From Iodobacter ciconiae (GTDB lineage: Bacteria > Pseudomonadota > Gammaproteobacteria > Burkholderiales > Chitinibacteraceae), in assembly GCF_003952345.1 (NCBI RefSeq), contig NZ_CP034433.1, forward strand, positions 2,914,001 through 2,978,000: 64,000 nt of DNA, read 5' to 3'. Below, one piece after another: positions 18,942-29,750 of the stretch. The notes beneath the pieces are model-generated. The model made no database searches. It had not been told where the DNA came from and saw only the letters and a list, made by a program, of their open reading frames with translations. A program made the position numbers and the translations under genes. The first letter of the stretch is position 1. Each line of letters starts with the position of its first letter.

Positions 18942-19400
18942 TTAAAGTAATTCCGGCGACATTACCGTCCGCAATAAATAACTGATCTGCCCGTCTTTTA
19001 CCTGTCTTTGCAACCACCAGCAGCCACCACGACGCAGCTCCCAATCCAGCTCTTTGCCTGCAAGCACCACTGCCGCAGCACGCCCAAGCTCTGGCTGATG
19101 CCCCACCAGTACAACCGTCTTTCCCGGCTCACGGGGCCAGTTGCTAACCTCGATATACGAAGCTGCTAAAGCACCGGGGTTTAGCCTTGCATCAATCTTA
19201 AATTGCTTACTTAATGCCCTGGCCGTTTCCCGGCAACGCAACGCCTCACTGCTCACCACTGTGAATGCGCTCCCATCGAAGCGCTTGCTCAGCCAGCTAG
19301 CCATTTTCTCGGCCTGCTTACGCCCTTTAGAGGTTAAAGGGCGCAGCAAATCATCCGCCCCATCCTCCGCTTCTGCATGACGCCACAAGATTAAATCCAC
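18942..19400 (-). CDS. sixA: Phosphohistidine phosphatase SixA
   Basis: Removes phosphate from histidine-containing phosphotransfer proteins. 152 residues, usual length. The histidine-phosphatase signature is at the start (LILWRHAEAEDG, catalytic His8), with the second His in VVLVGHQPELG (about 101) and SSEALRCRETA between. It lies nine bases downstream of ppk on the same strand, so the two are probably one transcript. In E. coli SixA acts on ArcB and the PTS(Ntr) protein NPr; the substrate here is unknown. Confidence 0.9.
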   Translation of the reverse strand: MDLILWRHAEAEDGADDLLRPLTSKGRKQAEKMASWLSKRFDGSAFTVVSSEALRCRETARALSKQFKIDARLNPGALAASYIEVSNWPREPGKTVVLVGHQPELGRAAAVVLAGKELDWELRRGGCWWLQRQVKDGQISYLLRTVMSPELL

Positions 19401-19409
19401 AATCGTCCT

Positions 19410-21491
19410 TCAATTACGTGGTTTAGCAGTTAATTCTGCCAATAGCGTAGCTTGCGATGAGCGCACCTTTCCGCCCCTTGATGTCTTACGGCGATAGCGG
19501 CCATCAGACTGCATTTCCCATGCCTGAGTATTATCCACCAGGCCTGGTCGCAAACTTTCACGAATTACACGCCGTTTTACTTTTAAATCCAGAACCGGGA
19601 AGGCAATTTCAATGCGGCGGAATAAATTGCGCCCCATCCAGTCAGCAGAAGAAAGATAAACATCCTCTGCCCCGCCATTGTAAAAATAGAAAACGCGGTG
19701 ATGCTCTAATAAACGCCCAACCACAGATCGCACCCGGATATTGTCCGACACGCCGGGAATACCGGGTCGCAAAGCACAAACTCCACGCACGATCAAATGA
19801 ATGGTTACCCCGGCCTGCGATGCCTGATAAAGCTTATCAATCACGGTAGGCTCCAGCAAGGCATTCATCTTGGCGATAATCACCGCCTTGCGGCCCGCCT
19901 TGGCGTGGACAATTTCTTTATCAATGTACTTCAGAATATTTGGCTGCAAAGTAAACGGCGCTTGCCACAGCTGATGATGATCCCCCGCCAGGCCAAGACC
20001 GGTGAGCTGCATAAATACGTCGTTTACATCACTGACGATTTCTTCATTCACAGTCATCAAGCCAAAATCGGTATAAAGCTTGGTTGTACGCGGATGGTAA
20101 TTACCCGTACCAACATGGGCGTAACGACGCAGTTTTCCTTCTTCACGGCGTACAATCAACAGCATTTTTGCGTGTGTTTTATAGCCATACACGCCATACA
20201 CCACGTGCACCCCGGCCAGCTCCAGCTTGGCCGCCCAGTTGATATTGGCTTCTTCATCAAAACGCGCCATCAGCTCAACCACAGCGGTGACTTCCTTACC
20301 CCGGCCAGCCGCATCACACAGCGCTTCCATCAGGGCAGATTCGGTACCCGTGCGGTAAACTGTCATTTTGATCGCCACCACCTGCGGGTCTCTTGCTGCC
20401 TGCTGCAGCAAATCGATCACGGGGGTGAAACTCTGGTAAGGGTGATGCAAAAGAATATCACCATGGCGAATGGCAGCAAACATATCCGGCTGCTTGCGCA
20501 GCTCAGCAGGCACGCCCGGCATAAAGGGCTCGAATTTCAAATCTGAGCGATCAACCTGATCCGGCACCTGCATCAGCCGCACCAGATTAACCGGGCCGTT
20601 CACGCGGTAAAGATCCACATCCTGCAAACCAAACTGATCACGCAAGAAATGCTGTAAATGCTTAGGACAATTATCAGCCACCTCCAAACGCACGGCGTCG
20701 CCATAGGAGCGCTGCGATAATTCCCCTTTCAGCGCGGCACGCAAATCTTTCAGATCATCATCATCAACCGACAGATCCGAATCCCGCGTCACCCGGAACT
20801 GATAACAGCCCAGCACATGCATACCCGAGAACAGCTCATCCACATGCGCATGCAAAATAGAGGACAAAAATACAAAGCCATGCTCCACGCCCGAGATATC
20901 GGCAGGCATTTTTACAAAGCGCGGCAAAATACGCGGCGCCTGCACAATGGCGATTCCCGAGCTGCGGCCAAAGGCATCATTGCCTTCCAGCTCAACAATA
21001 AAATTCAGTGATTTATTTAATACACGTGGAAAAGGATGCGAAGGATCAAGACCGATCGGCGTAAGAATAGGCATCAATTCCCGGAAAAAGAAATCCCGCA
21101 CCCACTCGCGCTGCTCATCTGTCCACACGCTGCGGCGGAAAAAATGAATGCCTTCCTTAGCCAGCGCGGGAAGCATTACTTCCAGCAATAAATCATACTG
21201 GCGATCAACCAAATCATGCGCCTCACGCGCCACCAGCTCAAAAGCCTGTAATGGCGTCATCCCCTCAGGCAAAAGCCGGGCCGGGTTATGGCGCATATTT
21301 TCTTTCAGCCAGGCTACACGTACTTCAAAAAACTCATCCAGATTAGATGACACAATACACAAAAATTTTAAACGTTCCAGTAAAGGATTACTTGCATCTT
21401 CCGCCTGGGCTAATACCCGGCGATTAAACTCCAGCAACCCCATTTCACGGTTTAGCATTAATTGATTATCTGCAGGTTTATAACTCATCAC
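19410..21491 (-). CDS. ppk: Polyphosphate kinase 1
   Basis: Makes inorganic polyphosphate from ATP, membrane-associated, 693 residues. N-terminal domain MLNREMGLLEFNRRVLAQA and CIVSSNLDEFFEVR; head domain; then the phospholipase D-like catalytic part with the autophosphorylated histidine in YAHVGTGNYHPRT (about His459) and a second catalytic histidine in LEHHRVFYFYNGG. ELMARFDEEANINWA and TVYRTGTESALMEALCDAA are also typical. Upstream is a 366-base gap. A polyphosphate-using glucokinase is encoded at 60753-61529. Confidence 0.97.
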   Translation of the reverse strand: MMSYKPADNQLMLNREMGLLEFNRRVLAQAEDASNPLLERLKFLCIVSSNLDEFFEVRVAWLKENMRHNPARLLPEGMTPLQAFELVAREAHDLVDRQYDLLLEVMLPALAKEGIHFFRRSVWTDEQREWVRDFFFRELMPILTPIGLDPSHPFPRVLNKSLNFIVELEGNDAFGRSSGIAIVQAPRILPRFVKMPADISGVEHGFVFLSSILHAHVDELFSGMHVLGCYQFRVTRDSDLSVDDDDLKDLRAALKGELSQRSYGDAVRLEVADNCPKHLQHFLRDQFGLQDVDLYRVNGPVNLVRLMQVPDQVDRSDLKFEPFMPGVPAELRKQPDMFAAIRHGDILLHHPYQSFTPVIDLLQQAARDPQVVAIKMTVYRTGTESALMEALCDAAGRGKEVTAVVELMARFDEEANINWAAKLELAGVHVVYGVYGYKTHAKMLLIVRREEGKLRRYAHVGTGNYHPRTTKLYTDFGLMTVNEEIVSDVNDVFMQLTGLGLAGDHHQLWQAPFTLQPNILKYIDKEIVHAKAGRKAVIIAKMNALLEPTVIDKLYQASQAGVTIHLIVRGVCALRPGIPGVSDNIRVRSVVGRLLEHHRVFYFYNGGAEDVYLSSADWMGRNLFRRIEIAFPVLDLKVKRRVIRESLRPGLVDNTQAWEMQSDGRYRRKTSRGGKVRSSQATLLAELTAKPRN

Positions 21492-21857
21492 TTTTTGCTC
21501 AAATTAAATAGCCCATCAAAAAAACGGATGACAAGAAATATAACTCGGTCAGCTAAAAAACACTGATCCATTTATTTTTACCATTACCGATCAGACAAAA
21601 AACCGGTATTAACGCATGCTCTGCTCAAGAGCATGCGAAAATGATAAACAGAGCCTCAGGATTGTCCTGAAAACTTAACAATACCTGTTTAACTCCGATA
21701 TAAACCCAAATAAATTGATAAACTGGATCTACAAATGAGCGGGCAAAACAAATAACCCGCCAGAGTTTAAAATCTTAAATACACCAACGCTTTGCAATAG
21801 ACAAAATGGGGTTACAAAAAAACAAAGGCCAGATATAAACAGCCTCTGCCTCACGAT
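21492..21857. other. Intergenic region ppk-yggX
   Basis: 366 AT-rich bases that should hold the ppk promoter. A perfect 9-bp inverted repeat GCATGCTCT-N5-AGAGCATGC lies at 21614-21636 without a T run, so it is a candidate operator or processed hairpin rather than a terminator. A weak stem (AGGC 21826-21829 with GCCT 21842-21845) followed by seven T on the minus strand (21815-21822) may terminate yggX. No ORF supported. Confidence 0.4.
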
Positions 21858-22124
21858 TTATTGCGGTACAAAACCCGCAGGCATTTCTGCGCCATCACCA
21901 AAGAAATAATTCTCCAGCTGCTGTTGCAAATACTGACGCGCACGCGGATCAGCCAGACTCAGACGGTTTTCATTAATCAGCATGGTTTGATGCTTAACCC
22001 AGGCCTGCCATGCTTCCTTGGATACGTTATCAAAAACCTTCTTGCCTAAAGCCCCCGGCAGCGGCGGAAAATCCATCCCTTCTGCTTCACGGCCCAACTT
22101 TACACAATTCACAGTGCGGCTCAT
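21858..22124 (-). CDS. yggX: Fe(II)-trafficking/oxidative-damage protection protein YggX
   Basis: Small cytoplasmic protein that protects iron-sulphur clusters, 88 residues. The start ATG 22124 ([16 protein letters not shown]) is chosen over a GTG three codons earlier because GAGGTG is spaced six bases before it. Family features: the early cysteine in [28 protein letters not shown], and [20 protein letters not shown]. Stands alone, with the capsule leader upstream. Confidence 0.95.
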   Translation of the reverse strand: MSRTVNCVKLGREAEGMDFPPLPGALGKKVFDNVSKEAWQAWVKHQTMLINENRLSLADPRARQYLQQQLENYFFGDGAEMPAGFVPQ

Positions 22125-22985
22125 TCGTATCACCTCAATAATATTACATTTATATTTCTAGAAAATAACAAAAACCTGTTCTTAATCAACTTAAAAACAT
22201 ATCAAACTTTTACCGAAACAAACACCCCTCTTGCCTGCCTCTGAGATAACAACAAGCACCTTCTGATTCAACCAGGGTAACTGAGAATTATAACAGAGCA
22301 GACACACACAGCAAAAAAGGCGGCCCCGAAAAGCAATGCCGAATAAAAACCCTGCACAAAGTAGCCCGCACGGCACAAAAACAGAGATTTCCTCTCATAA
22401 ACTGGCAGCCCCAAACTAACTTACATTAAAACCATGCAAATGGGAAACATGTAAAATGCTTAAAATATAACTTACAAAAACATCAAAAATAGCAAGAAAA
22501 AACTATTTTTAATAAACGACATTTGTAATAAACCAGAAATATAAGCAACGCCGATAAAAAACAAACTCCCCCCAACCCGCAAAACAATATTATCTCCCGA
22601 ATAAAAAACGCAAATATTCACACAAGCAGACATTACAAAAGAAAAACAATACAAAAAAACATTTTAAAACAGTCACTTAAACATAAATATGAGTATGAGT
22701 ATGGCAACTTTCTCTTATCTAAAAATCAATTCATACGATTGACATATTATGTTGATGAACGTTACATTTGAAACTACTTCTAAGTAAAATCTTAATAACC
22801 ATTGTTATTAATGGATTTAAGAACATATTCTTATATCCACTCCATCGCATTTTGTGTATGCCCATTCTGTGGTTTGATGATTTGGTGGAAATAAAGCAGC
22901 AACTCTAACCAAGTGGTCAAGCTCGTGTTTTTACAAGTCAATGAAGCGAATGTGTCCCTGCCCCTCCTTTCCTCTTTCTTAAAGA
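22125..22985. other. Long AT-rich leader region of the capsule locus
   Basis: About 860 bases with no supported gene between yggX and kpsM. Short open frames here are low-complexity and lack ribosome binding sites. The part from 22440 to 22850 is markedly AT-rich, as expected for a silenced or horizontally acquired promoter region. A candidate promoter lies at 22739-22768 and a perfect 8-bp inverted repeat TTAATAAC-CATT-GTTATTAA at 22792-22811. No JUMPstart/ops element (GGCGGTAG) was seen. Confidence 0.5.
22739..22768 (+). promoter_or_regulatory. Candidate sigma-70 promoter of the capsule operon
   Basis: TTGACA (22739-22744, perfect -35) and TACATT (22763-22768, four of six) with an 18-base spacer, about 217 bases upstream of kpsM. 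The expected transcript has a leader of roughly 210 bases containing the inverted repeat at 22792-22811. Inferred by eye only. Confidence 0.45.
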
Positions 22986-23777
22986 ATGCCAAATAATATG
23001 GCACGCAGCTCTCCAGCCATCACACTGGCAGTTTGGAAAGCACTATTTCTGCGTGAAGCTGTAAGCCGCTTATTTTCTGGACGTGCCACCTGGTTCTGGC
23101 TGCTGGCCGAGCCTGTATTCCACGTTACTTATCTCATATTTATTTTTACTGGCATCCGAGTACACAACATCGGCGGTATTGACACTGCTGTCTGGATCAT
23201 GACAGGCATGCTTGCCTACTTTATGTTTACCCGTACCGGCATTCAAGTCATGAATGCTATTAGTGCAAATCGTGCACTCTTTACCTATAGACAGGTAAAA
23301 CCAATTGATACGTTGCTGGTTCGAAGCAGCCTAGAAGGGCTGCTTATGATGATAATCACGACTACCTTACTGATAGGAGCCGCCATTTTTGGTCACTCCG
23401 TTACTCCATCAGACCCACTCTCCGTAATACAAGCATTTTTAGGGCTTTGGCTTGTTGGCCTCGGTTTTGGACTAGTAACTTCCATCGCAATTGAGCTAAT
23501 TCCTGAATTAAGCCATCTGATCAGATTAATAATGATGCCACTTTATTTTATTTCTGGAGCCATGTTCCCTATTTCCTCTGTTCCACAGCCCTACAGAGAT
23601 TGGCTTTTACTTAACCCCATAGTGCATGGCTTAGAAGCGACACGCCTTGGGTTTGCCCAAAATTATCATGCCATTACGGAGTTAAGTATTGCCTATATCT
23701 ATTATTTTGCCCTAGTAAGCATTTTTTTAGGCTTGGCTCTACATCGCCGCTTTGCCTCTAAACTGATAACCCTATGA
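22986..23777 (+). CDS. kpsM: Capsule ABC transporter permease (KpsM/CtrC family)
   Basis: Inner-membrane permease that exports lipid-linked capsule polysaccharide, 263 residues with six predicted helices. The first residues are hydrophilic (MPNNMARSS), followed by the ABC2-type pattern REAVSRLFSGRATWFWLLAEPVFHV, then the C-terminal SGAMFPISSVPQPYRDWLLLNPIVHGLEATR, which is highly typical of KpsM/CtrC/BexB. The stop overlaps kpsT by four bases. First gene of the capsule operon. Confidence 0.95.
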   Translation: MPNNMARSSPAITLAVWKALFLREAVSRLFSGRATWFWLLAEPVFHVTYLIFIFTGIRVHNIGGIDTAVWIMTGMLAYFMFTRTGIQVMNAISANRALFTYRQVKPIDTLLVRSSLEGLLMMIITTTLLIGAAIFGHSVTPSDPLSVIQAFLGLWLVGLGFGLVTSIAIELIPELSHLIRLIMMPLYFISGAMFPISSVPQPYRDWLLLNPIVHGLEATRLGFAQNYHAITELSIAYIYYFALVSIFLGLALHRRFASKLITL

Positions 23778-24439
23778 TTATTGTTAACGATGTTCACAAG
23801 CGCTACCAAACCGAGCACGGCCCAGGAAAGTGGGTTTTACAAGGAGTTAATTTTACGATTCCGCCCAAGCTCAATGTCGGGCTGATTGGTGCAAATGGCG
23901 CAGGTAAATCCACGCTTTTGCAAATAGTCGCAGGAGTCGACCAGCCCACCAAAGGCTATGTAGAACGAAAATGCCGAGTTTCCTGGCCCATGGGCTTTGG
24001 CGGAGGCCTACAAGGATCATTAACCGGACGACAAAATTCCAAATTTGTTTGCCGCATCCATGGCCATTCCGATGACATCCCCGATCGCTTGGCCTTTATT
24101 CAGGACTTTGCTGAAATTGGTGTTGCATTTGAGCAGCCCGTTAAAACATATTCCTCGGGTATGCGAGCACGTTTGCAATTTGCGATGTCTTTGGCTTTTA
24201 ATTTTGACTTTTATATTTCCGATGAAGTGACCGCTGTTGGTGATGCATCGTTCAATGGAAAAGCAGAAGCCGCATTTAATAATCTGGCCGATCAAGCAGG
24301 TTTAATTATGGTTTCCCACGGCGAAGATACATTAAAGAAATTTTGTTCTGCAGGGATATGGATACACCAAGGCAAAGCACACTGGTTTAACTTAATTGAC
24401 GATGCCCTTTACGCCTATAAAGACACCCTTCCAAAATGA
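23774..24439 (+). CDS. kpsT: Capsule ABC transporter ATPase (KpsT/CtrD family)
   Basis: ATPase partner of KpsM, 221 residues. Walker A GANGAGKST (about 39-47), the KpsT-type WPMGFGGGLQGSLTGRQN region, signature YSSGMRARLQFAMSLAF and Walker B FDFYISDEVTAVGD, then switch His in MVSHGEDT. Small size and these motifs separate it from O-antigen Wzt, which has a C-terminal carbohydrate-binding domain. Overlaps kpsM and kpsE by four bases each. Confidence 0.96.
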   Translation: MIIVNDVHKRYQTEHGPGKWVLQGVNFTIPPKLNVGLIGANGAGKSTLLQIVAGVDQPTKGYVERKCRVSWPMGFGGGLQGSLTGRQNSKFVCRIHGHSDDIPDRLAFIQDFAEIGVAFEQPVKTYSSGMRARLQFAMSLAFNFDFYISDEVTAVGDASFNGKAEAAFNNLADQAGLIMVSHGEDTLKKFCSAGIWIHQGKAHWFNLIDDALYAYKDTLPK

Positions 24440-25587
24440 TAACAAAATTTAGAAATAGCCCAATTGCTAAAACATGGGCAAGACAACGAAAGAAAACAAT
24501 CCCATTATTCAAAAACTATCGAATTATGGCTATCGCCATGATCACCAGCCTATTTGCCATCATTTACTGGCTAACAATCGCATCGGATCGCTATGTATCT
24601 ACCGCGCATGTGATTATTCAGCGTACCGATGTGGCCGGTGCCCAGGCTATGGATTTCTCCAGCTTGCTTGGTGGTACAGGCAGCAACCGCGCAGATCAGC
24701 TGCTGCTGCGCGATCATTTACTCTCTATCGATATGCTCAAAAAGCTGGATAAGCGCCTAAATCTGCGCGCCCATTACAGCGACAGCCGCCATGACCTGCT
24801 ATCCCGCATGTGGTCCGTAGATGACTCTATCGAGCATTTTCACAATTACTACCTATCCCGCGTCAGTGTGGAATTTGACGATTACACCGGCGTGCTGATT
24901 ATTAAAGCCCAGGGCTACAACGCCAAAATGGCCCAGGCCATTAGCAGCCTGCTGCTGGCCGAGGGCGAACAATTCATGAATGAAATGGTGCATAGCTTAG
25001 GCAAAACACAAGTTGAATTCTTGGAAAAACAAGTCGCGACCATGAGCGAGCGAGCCATCCAGGCCCGGCAGGCTGTATTAAGTTACCAGAATAAAAAAGG
25101 GCTGGTTTCCCCGCAAGCCACCGCAGAAAATATTGCCGGCATTGTGGCTGCACTCGAAGGCCAGAAAACTACGCTGGAAACCCAGCGCAGCGCGCTGCAA
25201 TCTTATTTAGTACAGGACCACAGCAGCATTATTCAGCTGGATCAGCAAATTGCCGCTATTGCCAAACAGCTGGCCGAGGAGCAGGCCAAGCTTACCTCGG
25301 ACACAGGCAAGCCGCTAAATCGCACGGTAGAAGAATTTCAGCGCCTGGAAATGCAGGCCGCCTTTGCGCAAGACATCTACAAAGTAGCTCTGGTTGCTCT
25401 GGAAAAAGGCCATATCGAAGCCACCCGCATGATCAAAAAAGTATCGGTGATCCAGGCCCCAAGCCTGCCTGAATATCCACTAGAGCCGCGCCGCTATTAC
25501 AACACGCTGGTGTTTATGCTCGTCATCATGCTTATAGCCGGTGTAACACAGCTGCTGGCCGCCATTATTCGCGACCATAAGGACTGA
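24436..25587 (+). CDS. kpsE: Capsule export inner-membrane/periplasmic adaptor (KpsE/CtrB family)
   Basis: Polysaccharide co-polymerase-like protein that bridges KpsMT to the outer-membrane channel, 383 residues. Helix at about 27-48, periplasmic domain with long coiled coil (about 170-310; FLEKQVATMSERAIQARQAVLSYQ-type pattern), QAPSLPEYPLEPRRYYN before the C-terminal helix (about 356-379). The first 150 bases are AT-rich like kpsT; from about 24600 the gene is clearly GC-richer, so a recombination junction may lie inside it. Three bases separate it from kpsD. Confidence 0.93.
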   Translation: MITKFRNSPIAKTWARQRKKTIPLFKNYRIMAIAMITSLFAIIYWLTIASDRYVSTAHVIIQRTDVAGAQAMDFSSLLGGTGSNRADQLLLRDHLLSIDMLKKLDKRLNLRAHYSDSRHDLLSRMWSVDDSIEHFHNYYLSRVSVEFDDYTGVLIIKAQGYNAKMAQAISSLLLAEGEQFMNEMVHSLGKTQVEFLEKQVATMSERAIQARQAVLSYQNKKGLVSPQATAENIAGIVAALEGQKTTLETQRSALQSYLVQDHSSIIQLDQQIAAIAKQLAEEQAKLTSDTGKPLNRTVEEFQRLEMQAAFAQDIYKVALVALEKGHIEATRMIKKVSVIQAPSLPEYPLEPRRYYNTLVFMLVIMLIAGVTQLLAAIIRDHKD

Positions 25588-25590
25588 CCC

Positions 25591-27303
25591 ATGAGAATCG
25601 CCTCCACCTTGATCAGCATACTGGCCCTGCTTTGTGCCGTACCCGCTATTGCCGCCAGCCCCTTTGACATCAGACCCACTCAAAAACAGGCCGGGCAAGA
25701 GCAACAACTTGCCAAACTAGCCAACCCTGCCGCCGATGAGCAGCCACTGGCCGAGCCACCGCAGCAATATGACTACAGCGCCAATTTAAAAAGCGATGTG
25801 TTTGGGGCCAATCTATTTACCGGCGCATTTGCCCGTGCCGGCGCCACCCAATTCAACCCCGATTACGCCGTGGCCGTGGGTGACAAAATCCAGATTCGCC
25901 TATGGGGCGCTTTTGATTTTGACAGCAAGCTAACCGTAGACCCCAAGGGCAATATTTTCCTGCCCCATGTAGGCCCCGTTCCCCTGCTGGGTGTGCGTAA
26001 TCAGGATTTGCAACGCATGGTAGAAGCCGCCGTCGCAAAAACATTTCGCTCTAATGTAAGCAGCTACGCCAGCCTGGCCGCAGCCCAGCCCGTACGGATT
26101 TTTGTGAGCGGCTTTGTAAACCGCCCCGGCCTCTATAGCGGCACCAGTATGGACAGCCTGCTGCATTATCTGGATCAGGCTGGCGGCATAGACGCTGATC
26201 GCGGCTCCTTTTTAAACGTGCAGGTAAAACGCGGCCAGAGCGTGCGGGCCAGCGCCAATCTTTACGACTTCCTGCTAAATGGCGTCATGCCGCAGATTCA
26301 ACTAAGCGATGGCGATGTAATTTTTGTAGCGCCACGTCAGCGTAGCGTAAAAGTAAACGGCCTGGCTGCCAATGCCAAACGCTTTGAATTTAGCGACCAA
26401 AGCCGCAGCGTGGCCGACCTGATCAAAATCACCAAACCCAGTGCTGCAGCCACTCATGTACGCGTGATACGCAACACAGGTAGCATCAAAAATATCGAGT
26501 ACTATCCGCTGGCTGATGCTGCCAGTGTGGCCCTGCAAAATGGCGACGAGCTGGAATTTACCGCCGATAAAAAGCCCGGCAGCATTACCGTACGGGTAGA
26601 AGGTGAACACAGCAGCGCCCAGGAATACGTACTGCCCTACGGCTCACGTATGAGCGAGCTGCTAAGGCAGATCCAATACACCGATCATTCGGATCAGGCC
26701 AGCCTGCAGCTATTTCGCCAAAGCATAAAAGTACGGCAAAAACAAATGCTGGATACCTCGCTGCGATCATTAGAAGCCGCCGCCCTCACCGCCCGATCAG
26801 GCACCAGCGATGAAGCCGTGCTGCGCAAACAAGAAGCAGAGCTGATCTTGCAATGGGTAGAGCGCGCCAGAAAAATCGAACCCAGCGGCCAGGTCGTTAT
26901 CGCCCAGGCCAGCAGCCGCGATCAACTCTTACTGGAAAACGGCGATGTATTACGCATCCCCACCAAGGATGGCCTGGTGCTGGTTAGCGGCGAAGTGCTC
27001 TTCCCTAACGCTGTAGCCTTTGATCAGACTCTACAGCTGGATGATTACATTAACCGCGCCGGTGGCTACACCCAGAACACCGACGCAGCCCGCATCATCG
27101 TCGCCCGCAGGGATGGCAGCTTTAAAGAAGCCAGCAGCGAAACCGGCATCTTTGGCTCTGCCAAAAGCACCATCGCCATCCAATCCGGCGACGAGATCTT
27201 GGTACTACCAAAAATCGACGTGAAATCGAGGCAGATATGGAAAGACATGACACAGGTTATCTATCAGATAGCGGTAAGTGCCAAAGTTGTTTTAGGACTT
27301 TAA
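25591..27303 (+). CDS. kpsD: Capsule polysaccharide export outer-membrane protein (KpsD family)
   Basis: Outer-membrane/periplasmic export channel, 570 residues. Signal peptide at 1-22 ([18 protein letters not shown]), then a Wza-like polysaccharide export domain ([39 protein letters not shown], about 90-180), followed by several SLBB-type ligand-binding folds ([50 protein letters not shown]). Longer than Wza/CtrA (about 380), as usual for KpsD. Eleven to twenty bases precede the first sugar-precursor gene. Confidence 0.93.
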   Translation: MRIASTLISILALLCAVPAIAASPFDIRPTQKQAGQEQQLAKLANPAADEQPLAEPPQQYDYSANLKSDVFGANLFTGAFARAGATQFNPDYAVAVGDKIQIRLWGAFDFDSKLTVDPKGNIFLPHVGPVPLLGVRNQDLQRMVEAAVAKTFRSNVSSYASLAAAQPVRIFVSGFVNRPGLYSGTSMDSLLHYLDQAGGIDADRGSFLNVQVKRGQSVRASANLYDFLLNGVMPQIQLSDGDVIFVAPRQRSVKVNGLAANAKRFEFSDQSRSVADLIKITKPSAAATHVRVIRNTGSIKNIEYYPLADAASVALQNGDELEFTADKKPGSITVRVEGEHSSAQEYVLPYGSRMSELLRQIQYTDHSDQASLQLFRQSIKVRQKQMLDTSLRSLEAAALTARSGTSDEAVLRKQEAELILQWVERARKIEPSGQVVIAQASSRDQLLLENGDVLRIPTKDGLVLVSGEVLFPNAVAFDQTLQLDDYINRAGGYTQNTDAARIIVARRDGSFKEASSETGIFGSAKSTIAIQSGDEILVLPKIDVKSRQIWKDMTQVIYQIAVSAKVVLGL

Positions 27304-27322
27304 ATTAAAAAGAGTGCACGTA

Positions 27323-28471
27323 ATGAAAGTACTAACTGTTTTTGGAACACGGCCTGAAGCAATCAAAATGGCACCGCTGGTAAACGCCCTAGCAAATGAA
27401 GCCAATATTGAATCCAAGGTCTGTGTAACAGCTCAACACCGTCAGATGCTAGACCAAGTTTTAGAGCTATTTGAAATTACACCAGACTATGATCTCAATA
27501 TTATGAAGCCCGGCCAGACACTCTCGGGTATTAGCAGCGAGATTTTAACAAATCTTGAGCCGGTGCTAATGGAATTCCGCCCTGATCTAGTTCTTGTACA
27601 TGGTGATACATCTACTACTTTTGCAGCGACACTTGCCGCCTATTATCAACAAATTGCAGTTGGCCATGTTGAAGCAGGTCTACGCACAGGTGATATTTAT
27701 TCGCCATGGCCTGAAGAAGCAAACCGCAAACTAACCAGCACCTTAGCCAAACATCACTTTGCCCCGACCACACAGGCCCAACAGAACCTGTTACAAGAAG
27801 GAGTAAAGCAGGAAAATATCTACATCAGTGGCAATACCGTTATTGATGCGCTGCTTTGGGTTAAACAAAAGTTAGAAAGCGATTTAAACCTTACAAAACA
27901 GCTACACCAAAGCTTCCCTTTTCTACGGAAGGATGCGCGCTTAGTGCTAATCACAGGCCATCGCCGTGAGAATTTTGGAGAGGGTTTTGAACGGATCTGC
28001 TCAGCAATCCGTACCTTAGCCATCAATTTTCCTAATGTTGATTTCCTCTACCCAGTACACCTTAACCCGAACGTGCGCGAGCCTGTGGGCCGTATTTTGC
28101 AAGGGGTAAGCAACGTCCATCTGATTGAGCCGCAGGACTATCTACCCTTTGTCTACTTAATGACCCGTGCCCATATTATTTTGACCGACTCTGGCGGTAT
28201 TCAAGAAGAAGCACCTTCGTTAGGCAAGCCTGTACTCGTCATGCGTGACACCACCGAGCGCCCCGAAGCAGTGGCTGCAGGCACCGTCAAATTGGTAGGT
28301 ACCGATGCTGAAAATATTATTCAGGCCGTTACAACTCTGCTTAACGACCCCATTGAATACCAGCAAATGAGCATCGCCCATAACCCGTATGGGGATGGAA
28401 AAGCATGCGAGCGCATCATAAACATCATTAAAAAAAATCAACCTAGGAAAGAATATGCCGAAGCAATCTAA
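27323..28471 (+). CDS. wecB: UDP-N-acetylglucosamine 2-epimerase
   Basis: Converts UDP-GlcNAc to UDP-ManNAc (non-hydrolysing type), cytoplasmic, 382 residues from ATG 27323 (an in-frame GTG at 27314 is less likely). Visible: [93 protein letters not shown]. The last 17 bases overlap wecC. Together they supply UDP-ManNAcA to the capsule. The gene could equally be named mnaA. Confidence 0.95.
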   Translation: MKVLTVFGTRPEAIKMAPLVNALANEANIESKVCVTAQHRQMLDQVLELFEITPDYDLNIMKPGQTLSGISSEILTNLEPVLMEFRPDLVLVHGDTSTTFAATLAAYYQQIAVGHVEAGLRTGDIYSPWPEEANRKLTSTLAKHHFAPTTQAQQNLLQEGVKQENIYISGNTVIDALLWVKQKLESDLNLTKQLHQSFPFLRKDARLVLITGHRRENFGEGFERICSAIRTLAINFPNVDFLYPVHLNPNVREPVGRILQGVSNVHLIEPQDYLPFVYLMTRAHIILTDSGGIQEEAPSLGKPVLVMRDTTERPEAVAAGTVKLVGTDAENIIQAVTTLLNDPIEYQQMSIAHNPYGDGKACERIINIIKKNQPRKEYAEAI

Positions 28472-29732
28472 AGTATCCACAGTCTCTGTTATTGGCCTTG
28501 GCTATATTGGCCTGCCTACGGCGGCCATGTTTGCTTCGCGCAAAGTTAAAGTGATTGGCATTGATATTAACCAACACGCTGTTGATACCATCAACCAAGG
28601 CAAAATCCACATTGTGGAGCCAGAGCTAGATATGGTGGTACATGCTGCAGTGGCGGAAGGTTTCTTACGCGCCAGCACCAAAGCTGAGCCTGCTGACGCA
28701 TTTTTAATTGCCGTACCAACCCCCTTCAAAGACGACCATGAGCCAGATTTAAGCTACGTCCGGTCGGCTGCAGAATCCATCGCCCCTGTTCTTAAAAAAG
28801 GCGATATCGTTATCCTTGAATCAACTTCACCAGTTGGAACCACGGAGCAAATGCTGCAATGGCTGGCCGCAACCCGGCCAGATCTTTGCTTTCCAACAGA
28901 AGGAGCAGCAACTACCGATATCGATGTAAATATCGCCTACTGCCCAGAACGAGTCTTACCTGGCCACGTAATTCGTGAACTGGTAGAAAACGATCGTATC
29001 ATCGGCGGACTAAGTGAAGCATGCTCAAAAAAAGCCGCAGATATTTACCGGGTGTTTGTAACAGGAGAGTTGCTATTTACCAATGCCCGTACAGCAGAAA
29101 TGGCCAAATTAACGGAAAACTCCTTCCGTGATGTAAACATCGCTTTTGCCAATGAACTATCACTGATCAGTGACAAACTAGACATCAATGTTTGGGAGCT
29201 GATCAAACTGGCCAATCATCATCCCCGCGTAAATATTTTGCAGCCTGGCTGTGGTGTAGGTGGCCATTGTATTGCTGTTGACCCATGGTTCATCGTCGAC
29301 AAAACCCCCGATGAAGCCAGAATGATTCGCACTGCCCGTGAAGTAAACGATCACAAGCCAGAATGGGTCCTTGGCAAAATCAACGCTGCCATTGCCGCAC
29401 TAACAGCAGCTGGCCGTGAAGAAGCATCTATCACCGTAGCGCTAATGGGCCTTGCATTTAAACCCAATATTGACGACCTGCGTGAAAGCCCTGCAGTACA
29501 AATTGCCAAACAGTTTGCAACTGCAACCCAAAGCAAGCTCATCCTGGTTGAACCAAATATCGAAATACCACCTGCACACTTAGCAGATCAAAAATTGGCA
29601 TCCGTAGAAGATGCAATCGCTGTAGCCGATGTAGTTGTTCTGCTCGTAAAACATCGAGAATTTGCAACGATTAAAGAAAAATTGAGCAGCAACACCATCC
29701 TGATTGACGCCATTGGCATCGACGTAGCTTAA
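28455..29732 (+). CDS. wecC: UDP-N-acetyl-D-mannosamine dehydrogenase
   Basis: NAD-dependent four-electron oxidation of UDP-ManNAc to UDP-ManNAcA, 425 residues. NAD-binding [16 protein letters not shown] (about 12-27), [21 protein letters not shown], the lysine in [22 protein letters not shown], the catalytic cysteine in [16 protein letters not shown] (about 266), and the C-terminal [16 protein letters not shown]. The start lies inside the end of wecB, which suggests coupled translation. Confidence 0.95.
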   Translation: MPKQSKVSTVSVIGLGYIGLPTAAMFASRKVKVIGIDINQHAVDTINQGKIHIVEPELDMVVHAAVAEGFLRASTKAEPADAFLIAVPTPFKDDHEPDLSYVRSAAESIAPVLKKGDIVILESTSPVGTTEQMLQWLAATRPDLCFPTEGAATTDIDVNIAYCPERVLPGHVIRELVENDRIIGGLSEACSKKAADIYRVFVTGELLFTNARTAEMAKLTENSFRDVNIAFANELSLISDKLDINVWELIKLANHHPRVNILQPGCGVGGHCIAVDPWFIVDKTPDEARMIRTAREVNDHKPEWVLGKINAAIAALTAAGREEASITVALMGLAFKPNIDDLRESPAVQIAKQFATATQSKLILVEPNIEIPPAHLADQKLASVEDAIAVADVVVLLVKHREFATIKEKLSSNTILIDAIGIDVA

Positions 29733-29750
29733 GTATAAAAAGAGTCAAGA

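Noticed and set aside
19797..20546. 249-codon plus-strand frame opposite ppk
   Set aside because: Entirely antisense to the highly conserved ppk catalytic region.
22191..22654. Two short minus-strand frames (61 and 60 codons) rich in Phe, Cys and Leu
   Set aside because: Low-complexity translations of AT-rich leader DNA without ribosome binding sites.
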